Under the pieces are notes generated by a model that did no database searches, was not told where the DNA came from, and saw only the letters and a program-made list of their open reading frames with translations. A stretch of 64,000 nucleotides of DNA, from contig JAMJFZ010001264.1 of the NCBI GenBank assembly GCA_026225945.1, positions 2,756,501 to 2,820,500 of the forward strand, in the 5' to 3' direction. The DNA is from Cricetomys ansorgei. Taxonomy: Eukaryota; Chordata; Mammalia; Rodentia; Nesomyidae. The translations under genes and the position numbers were made by a program. Shown here piece by piece: positions 11,291 to 23,045 of the stretch (position 1 is the first letter of the stretch; the number at the start of each line of letters is the position of its first letter).

Positions 11291-11434
11291 GTTTGTCACT
11301 CACTATACATATACATCGTAGCTGCGGGTTTACCTCTTCATAGCACTCCAGACTCCCCAATAATAACCAGCTCAGCTTAGTGTCAAAGCTGAGATGCCTG
11401 AGACAAAAATGATCCACTTTTGTTGTACAAACCT

Positions 11435-11781
11435 TGTTGTGATTGCTAATATCGTCAATTTAACAAGATCTGGAATCTCCTTGGAGACAGCCCTCTGGTC
11501 TCATCTGTGAGGGAGACTCCACACTGGGTAACTGACACCTACCCTAAAGGTGGCTGGCACCACTCCAAGGCCTGGGGTCCAGAACTGAATTAAGAGGAGA
11601 AACTGAGCAGGGACCAGCATCCATCTCTCTCTGCTTCCTGACTGTGGATGCTGTGACCAGTTTCCTCAGGCTCTTGCCTTCCCCGTTATCACGGTGCTAG
11701 ATTAGAGAAGCAAAATAAATCCCTCCTTCTGTAAGTTGTGGTTTGTCAGATATGTGATCACAGCAACAAGAGAGAGTAACT
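11435..11781 (+). mobile_element. Rodent LTR-like interspersed repeat
   Basis: GTCAATTTAACAAGATCTGGA start, a CATCTCTCTCTGCTTCCTGAC segment and AAATAAATCCCTCCTTCTGT end, in the same order as a common rodent interspersed family. Class assignment is by resemblance only. Confidence 0.6.
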
Positions 11782-13390
11782 TTTTTTGGTACATCTTTTC
11801 TTGGTTGGTTTTGTCTTAGTTTGGGTTTGGTTTTTATTCTCCCTGTATTGGGGATTCAATCTACCATTGAGCCCTCTCTTTATATTTTTGTTTTAAAACA
11901 GAGTCTCACTAAATTTCTCAAGTTTGTCTTGAACCTGCAATCCTCCGGCCTCATCCTTCACAGTGACTGGGATTAACAGGCCTGTATCATCAGGTCCAGA
12001 ATGCTCTGTAGACACATCCACCCAAACTAGCCTCAGACCTTTGCTTTTATATAGGCAACCCTGGACATCTCCATGAACTATCCCAAAGAAACCGTTCTGT
12101 GTCATCTCCATGATACATTTATGCAAGTAAATACATTATTGCCCTAATGATATTTTTTTTCTCATCTCCCAGGGTCAAAGTACAGGAGGCTATACACTAG
12201 TGTTCCCTGTCCGAAGAAAGTCTTGTGATGAGATAGCATCTTTCTGGGATGACTCCCTAAAACAAAAGCAAGCCAATGACAGGGACAAATTAATCACATA
12301 CATTATGCTGCACAGACTTTACTATATTCGTAAATATTAGTAAGAGCCAAAACTAATTTTGCACGGAGGAAATGCACCAGTAACCTTTTTATAAATACAA
12401 GACCGACAACTCTAATCAGGTATATTTGCCTCTTTGAATGTCACAGTGGTTTTAATATGCATCAGCAATGCACTTTGTGAAACCTGGTACAGTAATCCAA
12501 CAACTGAAAGGCAAGATGTTAATAACTATTTTATTTACATCTCATCTTCTTTCCCAAATTAATAATGTCCTCTGAATCTAAGCAGCCTTTTTTCTAGATT
12601 AACTTTAATCTCACTGGACTGATGAATTTACCTGATTTAATAACTACGACTGTAACATATTGTGTCTAGACATGACTCAAAAAGGCAAGAGGCCTCAAAG
12701 GTCTATTAGGGTCTAACATAGAGAGTACTACATAGAAGACACCCAATAATTATTAACGAGGCTGGATAGTAATAGTGGCTAATATCCATTAATTTTCTGG
12801 TATGTCATGAACTGTTCTTAGCATCTTAATAGTGCCTCATATAATACACTCATCAGCCCTAAAGTAACAGATTGCATTAAAAAAAAAATCCAGAAACAGA
12901 GAGGTTTGCACAACTTGCCAAGGTCACACACGTACAAAGGAGAGGAGCCAGAATCCTGTCCAGGTCAACCCTGTTTCAAAAGGTGAAGACTGGTCTTGCA
13001 ATGCTTCTATCTGCAAATAAGACCCATGTGAAACTCACGTTTATGGCTAGTTTCAGTTGCCTATACTCATTCTGCTAGCCTATATTCACTCCGTTTCATT
13101 GAGATGAGATGTTCCAAAACAGAAAGGCCTGTTCTGATTCGGCCTCTGTCCTCCATCACAGCAGTACCACACAGGCGTGCAAACTGCCTTCTTTTCAGAA
13201 AACAGTGGACATCCACAGTGGTTTCCTTTTTTAATATTTTTAAAGCGATGCCAATCTCTCTTTTTTTATACCTTTACTGAATAATACCTCAGAATTTCCA
13301 AGTCCATTAAAGAAAGAAAAAAAAGCAAATAAAAAGCTTGATTTCTCCTGATCTATAGTTTTGGGGTTTGTTTTAGTTTTATGGGTTTTT
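11782..13390. other. Mostly unique, AT-rich intergenic sequence, SINE-poor
   Basis: About 1.6 kb with no rodent SINE apart from a low-complexity T-rich part near 11780-11990. It includes an ancient MIR (12770-12985). No gene or splice-bounded open frame was seen. Scarcity of young insertions this near the Nos1ap promoter may reflect constraint or chance. Confidence 0.5.
12770..12985 (+). repeat. MIR SINE
   Basis: AGAAACAGAGAGGTTTGCAC, AACTTGCCAAGGTCACACAC, GAGGAGCCAGAATCCTG follow the MIR core order. Confidence 0.75.
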
Positions 13391-13394
13391 TGGG

Positions 13395-13760
13395 GTTTTT
13401 TTGTTTTTTTGAGATAGGCTCTCACTCAGTAGCCCAGACAGGACTTGAGCATTTGATACCCTTGCTTCAGTCTCCCAAATTGCTGAAAGACCTGTGCCAC
13501 CAGGCCCAACTTGTTTTAGTTTTTGAAACAAGCTCTTGCTATGTAACCTAGACTGGCCTGGAACTCATGATTCGCCTGTCTCAAGCGTCAGAGCTGTCTC
13601 AAAGCCCTCAAATGCTGGGATTTCAAGTGTGAATGACTACATGGTACTCCTTATGTATTCATATTATCTATTTATTTATTTTCAGTTTGAGGAATTGAAC
13701 CCAAGGCCTTGTACACATTAGGCAAATGCTGTACCCCTAAGCTACATCCCCAATCAACCC
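13395..13760 (-). repeat. Two B1 SINEs and an ID/B4 fragment, reverse orientation
   Basis: GATAGGCTCTCACTCAGTAGC and CTCTTGCTATGTAACCTAGAC are reversed B1 starts; TTGAACCCAAGGCCTTGTACA with AAATGCTGTACCCCTAAGC is a reversed ID/B4 unit. Confidence 0.75.
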
Positions 13761-13859
13761 TTCTGTATCTTAATCATTGTATAATAAATTACATTTCATT
13801 AAAATAGAAATTGCTTACTCATCAAATACTTCCTATATTAACTTTGTATTTTTTTAAAC

Positions 13860-14085
13860 ATTTATTCGTTTTATTTTATGTATGTGAGTGTTTTACTTGT
13901 GTGTCTGTATGTGCCCCATGCTCAATCCTGGTGCCCTGGAGCTGGAGTTTTGTGCCCTGATGCTGGGAGTTCACAGACAGCTGTGAACTACCATGTGGGG
14001 GCTAGGAACAAACCTAGAACCTCCGGGAAGAGTAGCCAGTGCTGTGAACCTTTCAGCCATTACTCCAGCCCCTGAATTTTGTTTA
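13860..14085 (-). repeat. B2 SINE, reverse orientation
   Basis: CTGGAGCTGGAGTTTTGTGC, TGTGAACTACCATGTGGGG and a terminal CATTACTCCAGCCCC are the reverse complement of B2. Confidence 0.85.
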
Positions 14086-14098
14086 AAAATTAACTATA

Positions 14099-14230
14099 GA
14101 GCCTGGTGTGGTAGCACATGCCAGTAATTCTAGTTCACAGGAGGCTAGGAAGCTGAGGCAGGAGAGTCAAGAGGTCAAGGCCAACCTGGCCTATGTACAA
14201 AGATCCAAGCTCAAAAAAATAAAAATAAAA
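14099..14230 (+). repeat. B1 SINE
   Basis: GAGCCTGGTGTGGTAGCACA start and AGGCCAACCTGGCCTATGTAC; A-rich tail. Confidence 0.85.
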
Positions 14231-14233
14231 ATA

Positions 14234-14460
14234 GGTGGCTGGAGAGATGGCTGAGTAGTCAAGAACACTTGCTGCTCTTCCAGGGGACCTGGGTTCCAGT
14301 CCCAATACCCATATGGTGGCTCACAGCCACCTATAACTCCAGTCCCAGGGAACCTAGTGCCCTTTTCTGGCCTTGGTGTGCACCAGGCAGGAAAATGATT
14401 CTTAGACATACATTCAGGCAAAGTACCCACACACATGAAAAGGAAAGAAAAATTTTAATC
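14234..14460 (+). repeat. B2 SINE
   Basis: GTGGCTGGAGAGATGGCTGAG head, TGCTGCTCTTCCAGGGGACCT and ATATGGTGGCTCACAGCCACC. Confidence 0.92.
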
Positions 14461-14462
14461 AA

Positions 14463-14625
14463 AATCAGACTCAGCATAGTGGTTCACATCTTTAATCCTA
14501 GCACTCATGAGGCAGAGGCACGTGAGTCTCCATGAGTTTAAGGCCAGCCTGATCTGCAAAATAAGTTCCAGGCCAGCCAAGGCTCCACAGTGAGACCCTG
14601 CCTAAAAAAAAATCAAAACAGAAAG
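14463..14625 (+). repeat. B1 SINE
   Basis: CTTTAATCCTAGCACTCATGA, AAGGCCAGCCTGATCTGC and ACCCTGCCTAAAAAAAAATC. Confidence 0.9.
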
Positions 14626-14879
14626 TACATAATTGTAAGGAGTATGGGTTATAGTATAGTGAGCGCCCAGCAGCTCAGTAAATTTTGGTAATCTTTTCAT
14701 CACACGATGACAAACAAATTGAGATTTAACAGCAAATATAATTTTTAAATTTAACATTCAGAACTCAAAAAATGAATTTGTTCATCAATTCCCACTTTGT
14801 GGTGATATTGCATAGGTTCACTCTCCAGTACTACAAACATAAATACATAAATCTTGCTTTGACTTGCTAATGAAGTCTT

Positions 14880-15000
14880 ATTTGACCACATTATATACAT
14901 ACGGTTCATAATTGCATTTGATAGATGAGAAAACTGAGGCTGAGGGAAGGAAGTCCTTTGTATTGGTCAAAAAGCAGTAAGTCCCAGGAATCCTTGCATA
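14880..15000 (+). repeat. MIR SINE fragment
   Basis: GATAGATGAGAAAACTGAGGC is the MIR core; diverged on the 3' side. Confidence 0.6.
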
Positions 15001-15055
15001 AACATACAAAAAAAAAAAAAAAAGAAAATGTGTTAGCTTGCTAAATATTGCCCAG

Positions 15056-15495
15056 ACACACTATGCCAATCTTGGCTGTCAACTTGACTACGTAGACTCA
15101 ACCAAAACTCTTCTAGCAAAAAGCTTCTAGGCACTATTCTATGAGGGGTCCTCTTGTTCAGATTGCTTGAAGCACGAAGATCCACCTTAAAACTGGGCTG
15201 CACCTTCTGATGGCAGCCCAGATAAGAGGACATAGAAGAAAGAAGCTTTTTGCCTGCTCGCCCTCGTTCTTGCTGGCAAGTCCATCTATCCAGTTGCTGC
15301 AGCATTCTTTTAGTAATACTAGAAACAAATCCTTCAGGATTCCAACACAAGCTGAAGACCAGCAACTCTCCAGACTTCCAGCATCAGACTGGAACTACAG
15401 AGACAGAAAGTCTTGTATACTGAACTACCAATTCTCATCCCCTCCAGTTCAAGGCAGCCATGGTTGGACTACTCAGACTGTATCCTAAAATCAAA
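15056..15495 (+). mobile_element. Rodent LTR-like interspersed repeat
   Basis: Begins CTTGGCTGTCAACTTGACTA, contains GGCTGCACCTTCTGATGGCA and AAGACCAGCAACTCTCCAGA in the order of a common rodent repeat. Short open frames on both strands here are shadows of the repeat. Confidence 0.65.
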
Positions 15496-16137
15496 AGATA
15501 CCTTACTTTGAGTTAAATAGGAATAACAAAGGCTAAGGAATGTGGACTGAAGTCATCCCAGATGGCATGTTCTGCCGTGGAAGAGGTAAGACGAACTCAT
15601 AGCCACAGAACAAAAGATCCTATGTCAGAACATACACCAGTCACACTGGTGGGGCTTCATTGTATTTCATGACTCTCCTGGGGGGGAGGGGGGATGTAAA
15701 AGAGCTGTCTATTCACCAAAAATAGGGGAAAGCTGACAGATTTTTAAAAAAGAGAGAAATTCCTCAGGTTCAGTATGTTGGAACCCACCCCAGCCAGTTT
15801 TCTAACCCTTAGACACTTTAGCATTTCTAGGTTCCGTGTCCTGGAGCAACAGACAGTGGTCCTAGAGAGGTCTTGTGACTCTCCCTCCCCTTCTCCAAGA
15901 AGGAATGATAATTTGTCTGCTCTTCAGTTCTATTCTGTTCCCATGATTGCCTTACCATGCTGCCACCCCCAGCACCCTGGTAAGTCACCAGACCTGCTCT
16001 GCTTTGTGATCATCATGGGCATGTCAAGCTCAGAGAAAACATCTATGAGAGGCATCTGTAAATTCTAGCTAGTTTTTGAAAAAAAAAAAAAAGACAATTT
16101 TAGAATGGATCAAGCATAGCAAAAGCTTAAAATGTTC

Positions 16138-16249
16138 TAATCAGCAACTAGGTGTAGTGACTCAAGCCTGTAATCTCAGCTGTTGGAATGTTAAAGCAGG
16201 AGGATTGCTATGAGTTCTAGCCTGTCCTAGACTAGAGAGTGAGACCCTG
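16138..16249 (+). repeat. B1 SINE, interrupted near its tail
   Basis: GTAGTGACTCAAGCCTGTAAT start; GAGACCCTG at 16241-16249 should be followed by the A tail, which instead appears at 16651 after the LTR. Confidence 0.75.
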
Positions 16250-16645
16250 TGTGGTAGTTTGAATGAGAAATGTTCCCTATGGGGTCACATATTTGAGCAC
16301 TGGGTCCCCTGTTCTTATGGCTGTTAGGGGAGGTTTTGAAATCTCTCGAAGGTGGAGGTTTGCTGGCACAGGTAGTCGCTGGAGCTGACTTGGAGAGTTC
16401 ACACACAGCCTTGCTCTTCTTCCAGTTCACTCTTTCTGCTTTGCATTTGTTGAGGATGTGTTCCTGCAGTGTCTTGCTCCTGCAGGTTGCTGCCATGCCT
16501 CCACCACAGTGGACTCTCACCTCTGAGGAACCATAACCCCAAATAAACTCTCTCTTCCATGAGTTGCTTATGGTCATGGTATTTTATCACAGCAGCAGAA
16601 AAGCAATTCATACACACATGGATAGATACACCCTCCCCACCCCTA
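16250..16645 (+). mobile_element. Solo LTR, MaLR-like, inserted in a B1 tail
   Basis: Starts TGTGGTAGTTTGAATGAG and includes CCAAATAAACTCTCTCTTCC. CCCTG at 16245-16249 reappears at 16646-16650 just before the poly(A), fitting a 5-bp target duplication in a B1. The 3' limit is less sure, since about 30 extra bases follow the usual family end near 16612. Confidence 0.65.
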
Positions 16646-16754
16646 CCCTGCAAAAAAAAAAAAATTCACTGTATAAATAAAATACCAAACACTGACAATG
16701 TATTATTTCCACTATTGGGTAGTACTTAGCCTCAAAAAGCTCAAATCACTTTTT

Positions 16755-16885
16755 CATGGTACAATTTTCTGTTGAAACGGGATCTCACTATATTGCTCCC
16801 ATTTACCTTGAACTCCTGGACTCAAACACCTCCCTGCTTTGGCCTCCTGAGTAGCATTACAGGTGTGTACCACTGGACCCACATC
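16755..16885 (-). repeat. B1 SINE, reverse orientation
   Basis: ACGGGATCTCACTATATTGC start and TTTGGCCTCCTGAGTAGC body of a reversed, diverged B1. Confidence 0.75.
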
Positions 16886-16977
16886 CACAGCATCATTTTG
16901 ACCTGACAGTGCTTGTGGAGAAGCTAGAGCTAGAAATCATTAACCCATCTTAGCGTGTGGCAATAAAGATAGTAAGT

Positions 16978-17190
16978 GACTGGAGCTGGAGACATGGCTC
17001 AGTGATTAGGAGTGCTTATTGCTCTTGCAGAAAATCCATATGGCAGCACAACTGACTGGAACTCCAGCTCCAAGAGATTTGAACCTTCTTCCGGCCTTCA
17101 AGGGCACCAGGCATGCCTGTATACATACATACATGAATGCTATTATAAAATTATATAATTATAAAAAAATAAATCTTTTTTATTAGAAAA
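16978..17190 (+). repeat. B2 SINE
   Basis: GACTGGAGCTGGAGACATGGC head, TTATTGCTCTTGCAGAAAATC and CTTCCGGCCTTCAAGGGCAC body. Confidence 0.85.
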
Positions 17191-17231
17191 CATTTTAAAT
17201 CATTTCCTTTTAGGGAAGAAAACCTAGCATA

Positions 17232-17345
17232 CTCAACCAGGGGTGGTAGTGCATGCCTTTAATCCCAACACATGGGAGGCAGAAACAAACAGATCTCTGT
17301 GAGTTCAAGGAAGCCTGCCTACATAGTGAGATTATTTTACTAACC
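17232..17345 (+). repeat. B1 SINE
   Basis: GCATGCCTTTAATCCCAACAC and AGATCTCTGTGAGTTCAAGG. Confidence 0.85.
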
Positions 17346-17414
17346 CATTCTAATCCAGATTTGGCCTATGATGGTCTTCGCTATGTGAGATTATTTTCCC
17401 AATAAAAAATACTA

Positions 17415-17628
17415 TCTTCTCGGGTGTGGTGGAACACATACCAATCAAAAAGATTAGTGAGCGTGCAAAGCCACCCTGGGCTACATAGCAAAGCCCTGCC
17501 TCAAAAAGCATAAAACAAATGGCCAGGTATGATGATTCATGCCTGTAACCTCAGTGCTGGAGAGACTGAGTCAGCAAGGTTAAATCAAGTCCAGGGCCAT
17601 CTGGGGCTACTTGACTGAGATCCTGTCT
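17415..17628 (+). repeat. Two diverged B1 SINEs in tandem
   Basis: The first spans about 17418-17520 (CACCCTGGGCTACATAGC), the second 17521-17628 (ATGCCTGTAACCTCAGTGC, GATCCTGTCTAAA). The second leads straight into a purine tract. Confidence 0.75.
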
Positions 17629-17644
17629 AAAAAGAAAAGAAAAA

Positions 17645-17723
<79 letters not shown>

Positions 17724-17840
17724 GAAGGAAGGAAGGAAGGAAGGAAGGAAGGAAGGAAGGAAGGAAGGAAGGAAAGGAGGGAAGGGAGAGAAAAAGAAGG
17801 AAAGAAAGGAAAAAAAGAAGAAAGAAAAGAAAAGAGAAGG
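17629..17840 (+). repeat. 212-base pure purine tract, (GAAA)n/(GGAA)n
   Basis: Every base from 17629 to 17840 is A or G: (GAAA) about 20 units, then (GGAA) about 13 units, then mixed. It starts at a B1 A tail. Apparent Lys/Glu/Arg and Phe/Leu/Ser open frames are repeat artefacts. Confidence 0.97.
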
Positions 17841-19052
17841 TACCCTAAAAGCAATTACGTACTGTGTTGGAGACCTATGTAGTATACCCACAACACCATG
17901 CCACCAGTAGTTTGAAAGAAAACCTCTTTCTACAAAAGTATCTGCATATTGTTTTTATAAACCAAATACCCCATCAAACCCACTTCCTGATGGGAATACC
18001 TTTGAGGTACTAAGCTTTCTCCAACAACCTGTGAGTCCAGGCAGAGGAAGAAGAGCAAAGGCAAACTGGTTGGGAAGCCCAGGAGATATGCCTGGCTGGA
18101 GCATCCTCCCCCTGTAGTGCCTTCCCACACACTTCCCTGGACCAGAAAGGCAGGAAACAAGTGTTGTGTGTCAAAGGTGATGGCCCCTGGGCCCCATGGT
18201 GCACATATGTGGTCCCAGAGACTCAAAAAGCTCCAGTAAGAGGCATCCTTAAGTCCCATAGTTTGAGGCCAGGTGCCTAACAGTGGTAAGGAATCAGGAG
18301 AGGTGAGAAAAGGGACAAGGTCTTAAGAATTTTGAGTTTATGAATGAAGTTAGGTTCTTAGCATGTTTAGAACTCCCTTCCACATGGAGATTTGTCCAGT
18401 CATCTCTCTTGGATGAGATAACCATCCCATGCTTTTCTAACTCACAAGTTTAATTTTCACATTAAACTTAATATTGTGTTTCTTGGCCCTACTCAGTATT
18501 CCAGGCAAGAAATATTTATTGATTCACTAGTGTGTGATGAGTAACAGTAGCATCGCTTTTATCAAGCGTTCCTGCTAGAAGATTTTCCCAATGGTGACAG
18601 TGAATATGAGAGTGTTACACTCTTGATGAAAGAGACTTTGAAGTGCAGAAGGTACCATGTAGTCTAAGCATAAAAGTGAAAGGCAGCATGTCCAGATAGC
18701 ATGAAGGGGAGAGAAATCACTGGGCCCCACAATCAAGTAAGGTTCAAAGACCAGGTCTGGCTTGAGTTGAGTTTGAAAGGGGGAAAGGCGTTTGATAACA
18801 CAGCAGAGGAGCAGATGTGGAGACACGGAGACGGTGAGACAGGGTCTTTGGAGTCATTTAATCTGCAAAATGTCCTTAGGGGACTGTGGGAAGATAAGCT
18901 CCCAGGAAGGAGGTTCTCCTGGGGGCAACTGGTGATAAAGCTGGTAGCTGCTAGAGACAGCCAAGGGGAGGATTTGGTTGAATGACTGTATATCATGAGA
19001 AGTGTCTGAACTGATCTGTGACCCCAGGTGCTGAGTCTCAGTTCCCTCTCTC

Positions 19053-19056
<4 letters not shown>

Positions 19057-19093
<37 letters not shown>
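19057..19093. repeat. (CA)18 microsatellite
   Basis: Uninterrupted CA repeat. Confidence 0.97.
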
Positions 19094-19094
<1 letters not shown>

Positions 19095-19106
19095 AGTCAT
19101 TCTCAT

Positions 19107-19304
19107 GGGGGAAAAAAGAAGAAAGGAAGGAAGGGAGGGAGGGAGGGAGGGGGAGGGATGGTGGGGGAGGAGAGGGGAGAAGAGGGAGGGAAGGGGAAGG
19201 AAGGGAAGGGAAAGGAAAAAGGGAAGGGAAGGGAAGGGAAGGGAAGGGAAAGGGAAGGGAAGGGAAGGGAAGGGAAGGGAAGGGAAGGGAAAGGAAGGGA
19301 AGGG
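19107..19304 (+). repeat. Purine-rich (GGGAA)n satellite-like tract
   Basis: Nearly pure purine from 19107 (T only at 19159 and 19162), with GGGAA as main unit from about 19220. Confidence 0.95.
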
Positions 19305-19781
19305 CCTTTTTATTTTGAGAAAGAACTGAAAGCTATCTCACTGGGAGGCAGCTTAAGGATACAACATTTGACAAACATATACCATTTCCTGGGTTCAGTT
19401 CCTACGGTCGCCACCATCACCACTGACACTAAGACATGAGTGGATTTTCAGGACTATGAAGTTATAGAGTGGGCCAGACAATCCTTGCACTCGTCTTTTG
19501 TATCTACAGACGAGAGATGTTGCAAAGAACATTTCAGGCAATTTGACTCACTGCCTCAGCCCCCATAGAATCTCTTTGTTGCTCCAGATAGTTCCCATTT
19601 CTGCTTCTATTTCTTTCAGCTTTGGCCTTTTTCATTGAGTGACAAATAGAGTACTATTTCTGTAGTCACTTGTCTGTCGTATTTCTTAAGATGAGAGTCT
19701 CGGTATGTTGCCCAGGCTAGCCTTGGACTCCTTGACTGAGTTTAAAAGTACACACCCCTGCGCCTGTCCCTATCCCCAGCA

Positions 19782-19784
<3 letters not shown>

Positions 19785-19824
<40 letters not shown>

Positions 19825-19829
19825 ACACC
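19785..19829. repeat. (CA)n microsatellite
   Basis: About 22 CA units with one TA interruption near 19820; preceded by a reversed B1 fragment (19690-19745). Confidence 0.95.
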
Positions 19830-20364
19830 AGAGAATATTCTTGCTTAGTTCCTCTACTGAACGTTAACATTAAGACCTCTACCTTTAGCCCCCTAAACTT
19901 GACAAACTCTGTTCCTAAATCTGGGACTCTTTTCATTAGCTGTCTATTTAAAACCCGAGGAAAGCCAGCTGTTAAATGTAGAAAACTGGGGCTTTTCTAT
20001 TCAACTAAATCTATCCTACGGCATTGTAGTGGAACTGGTTTTCTCTTTATAAAACCCAAATTCTTAAGATAAGATGATACAGGAGTGTAAAAAGACTATA
20101 GGAACGTGATACTAACATAGCACATGATATTTTTATTTGAAGACCTCTCTTCGGGGATATAAAGCTGTTAGGGAGTTTAAAGCTGTTTTTGTTGTTGCTG
20201 CTGTTTTAACTGATAAATAAGGCTAGTGAGCTAGCTCAGCGCAGTCCCCAGAGTCTAAGGAAAGGTAGGAGGAGAAATCCGACTCGGCAGAGTTGTCTTA
20301 CCTCCTGCAGCTATCATACACACATATACAACAATAATAAACTTTTAAATAGATGGATAAGTAA

Positions 20365-20600
20365 AGGAATTGGATGGTAGAGTACTTGCTTAGAATGGCC
20401 CTGATTTGATTCTGGGCACCACAAAAACTAACTAAGCAAACAAACAGGCTCCTCCAGACCGCCTCAAACACACGCATGAGAATATCAGAAATAAAAAAGA
20501 ACGGACCAATGGCACAGCTTGGTGGTGGAGTACGTGCCTAGCATAAGAAAGTCCCTGGATCTCATCCCTGGCATGGTAAGTAATAATAAAACTTAAAAGC
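20365..20600 (+). repeat. ID/B4-type SINE fragments
   Basis: TGGTAGAGTACTTGCTTAGAA and GGTGGTGGAGTACGTGCCTAG are degenerate ID heads, each followed by a TGATTCTGGGCACCA-like B box region. Confidence 0.6.
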
Positions 20601-21439
20601 AAAAAAGAAACGAAGGTGCAGATGTTCAGTGCAACCAGGTGTGTTCCCATTTGGAGGTCCAGGCCCCACTTCTGGCTTTGTATGTTCTGAGAGCCCCAAG
20701 TGGTTACTCAGAAACAGGTTCTGCTCCCCACACTCTGGTGCTGTCTTTTGAACTTCACACAAAGGTGGTGGCCTGGTGCGTTTTTCCACAGTTCCAGTCA
20801 CCTCGGGATAACCAGCAACGAGGCGTTCAGAGTCAGCTTAGCAGTTTTCCATCATTGGCAGCTGCCTCATTCCCTTAAAAGGTCCTGCAATCTCTTTTAT
20901 AAATCCCTTGACATCACCAGCTGGCCCCTCTCCACACCACTTGGAGCATTTTCCTTACATTCACGCTGGAGGGGCCTCAGAATTTTCCACCTCTCTGAGC
21001 AGCCTCCCTGCTGAAGGCAACCTCTGTAATTTAAGCCTCGTGTACATGATAACACTTTAACTGCAGCCAAGTTTAATTCAGAACAAATGTTCCTCATGTT
21101 CATACCTTTTTGGAAAAGCATCTCAGCCTAATGGCTAGAACAGTCTCCAAACAAACACCTGATTGTCCCCATGAACGCGCTGGGCTACTGCTGTCCACTC
21201 ATCTCTCAGTGACCCCATCACCCTTCCTCAGATGACAAGAGAACTCCCAGCACTTCCTATATTGTGCATCTGCCACACACAGCAATCCAGGAAAAGTCCT
21301 TACCATGGAGGAATGGAATCAGCTAATGAGTCAAATATCTGGGTTGGCAGAAGTTGCCATGAGTATGGGACTCGCCAAGAACCACACGAGTAAGGTGATC
21401 ATAACACACTCCCTCCTAGACAGGTAGGTATTTGTAGCC

Positions 21440-21735
21440 CTGTGTTCATAGTGCCATTATCCACCAATTATTCCCAAAAAGTGCAAGGCAACTCAACTTG
21501 TCAATTGAAAGACGAATAAAGAAACTACAACAAATGGTGTCTACATGTCACAGGGTTAGAGTCTTAAAACAGGAGGGAGATCCTGGCAGCTGCTTCAGTG
21601 TGGATGAACCTTAAGGACTTAAGCTAAGGGAAACAAGCAAGACATAAAAAAGACAGACACTCTTGTTATTCCCCTGAAATAGGTACAGTTTAATGGGTTC
21701 AAAGTTTCGTTCAGGATAATGAAGATGTTCAAGAG
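21440..21735 (+). repeat. L1M 3' end fragment
   Basis: ATGGTGTCTACATGTCACAGG, GTGTGGATGAACCTTAAGGAC and GTTTCGTTCAGGATAATGAA follow the order of old L1 ORF2-end/3'UTR. Confidence 0.7.
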
Positions 21736-21747
21736 ATGGATAGGAAT

Positions 21748-22070
21748 GGGCCTATAAGATGACACAGTGGTTAAAGGCACCTGTTGCCAAGCCTAACAAC
21801 CTGAATTAAGTCCTCAAGACCCACCTGGTGGAATAGTAGAACCGACTCCATGAACTTGTCCCTAGACCTCAGGCTAGGAATGTAAAGTGTTCATAGAGTG
21901 TTTGCATAGCATGCACGAAGCCCCGGGTTTGATCCCTAGCACCACACAACTCCTGTAATCTCAGCACAAGGGAGCTAGAGCAGGAGGACCAGAAACTGAA
22001 ACTTCAGGTACACAGTGAATCTGAGGTCACCCTGGGCTACATGAAACCCTGTTTCAAAAATAAAAGATGA
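21748..22070 (+). repeat. B2 fragment and ID-B1 (B4) SINE
   Basis: GATGACACAGTGGTTAAAGG is a B2 head; from about 21870 AGTGTTTGCATAGCATGCACG and CCCCGGGTTTGATCCCTAGC are ID-type, fused to B1-like GGTCACCCTGGGCTACATGA. Confidence 0.75.
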
Positions 22071-22075
22071 AAGAT

Positions 22076-22225
22076 TAGGCTGGGAGCCAGGCAGCCGTGA
22101 TGCAGACCTTTAATCCCAGCACTGAGGAGACAGACACAGGCAGATTTCTGAGTTTGAGGCCACCTTGATCTGCAGAGTGAGTTCCAGGACAGCCAAGGGT
22201 AGACAGAGAAACCCTGTCTCAAAAA
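22076..22225 (+). repeat. B1 SINE
   Basis: ACCTTTAATCCCAGCACTGAG, TCCAGGACAGCCAAGGGTAGA and AAACCCTGTCTCAAAAAC; one of the least diverged B1 copies here. Confidence 0.92.
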
Positions 22226-22231
22226 CAAAAT

Positions 22232-22400
22232 CAGGCTGGCAAGATGGCTCAGCAGATAAAGCACTTCCCACCAAGCCTGATGACCAGAATTTGACCTCTG
22301 GAACCCTCTCAGGAGAAGAAGATCCAGCTCCTGCGAGTTGTTCTCTGACCTCAGCATGGTATCATGCTATACACAACCACAATCAATCAATAAATCAATA
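22232..22400 (+). repeat. B2-related (B3) SINE
   Basis: AGGCTGGCAAGATGGCTCAG head, GAATTTGACCTCTGGAACCC body, (CAAT)n-like tail. Confidence 0.8.
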
Positions 22401-22927
22401 CTCATTCTGCTGATGGGAAGAGAATTTCTGGCCAATCCTATCTTCTAACAGAGACAGTCTGAAGTCAACAAACATGTACTATTTTGTGTCATTCGAGTTC
22501 TTCTGGAGACCAATTTGAAATAGCAAACAAATGGACACGGATGTCACACTTGGGCATATTAGATCCACCTGAGACTCCATCTGAGACCCAGGCATAGATC
22601 TCCAGGGCACTTTTATGGTTATTTCCATGGACGTTTCGACAGATTGTATTGCTTGAAGGATTACACGAAGGTGCTTTCAAGCTAAATTCCAAGGATAGGG
22701 CAAAAATCTTCTTGTATTTACCAGGTGCTTGGAGGTCTATGTTACCTCATTCTGCATTTTGTGAGCACCTACCAGATGCCACTGTTATGTAAGACGTCTG
22801 GCCATGTGGTCAATAGATATTTGTTAGTTGCTGACTGTGCTCTGAAGAACAGAAAGAAATATACGAAATAATTTCTCTTCTCAAGTAATTCACCTTGGTC
22901 TAAACAAGGGGTTAAGACTGATATCAT

Positions 22928-23045
22928 ACCCAGGGTAGTAATGTATGCCTGTAATCCCAATACCTAGGAAACTAAGGCAGGAGGATTGCTGTGAGGTCAA
23001 GGCCAGTCAGAACTACATTGCAAGACCTTGTCTAAATAACCAGAG
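22928..23045 (+). repeat. B1 SINE
   Basis: CCCAGGGTAGTAATGTATGC, TGTAATCCCAATACCTAGG and AAGACCTTGTCTAAATAAC. Confidence 0.75.

Noticed and set aside
10872..11417. 181-codon minus-strand open frame
   Set aside because: Mostly lies within an LTR-like repeat, with no recognisable motif; read as fortuitous.
17607..17910. Lys/Glu/Arg-rich and Phe/Leu/Ser-rich open frames, also at 26087-26541, 35209-35574 and 50668-50991
   Set aside because: Simple translation of (GAAA)n/(GGAA)n tracts.
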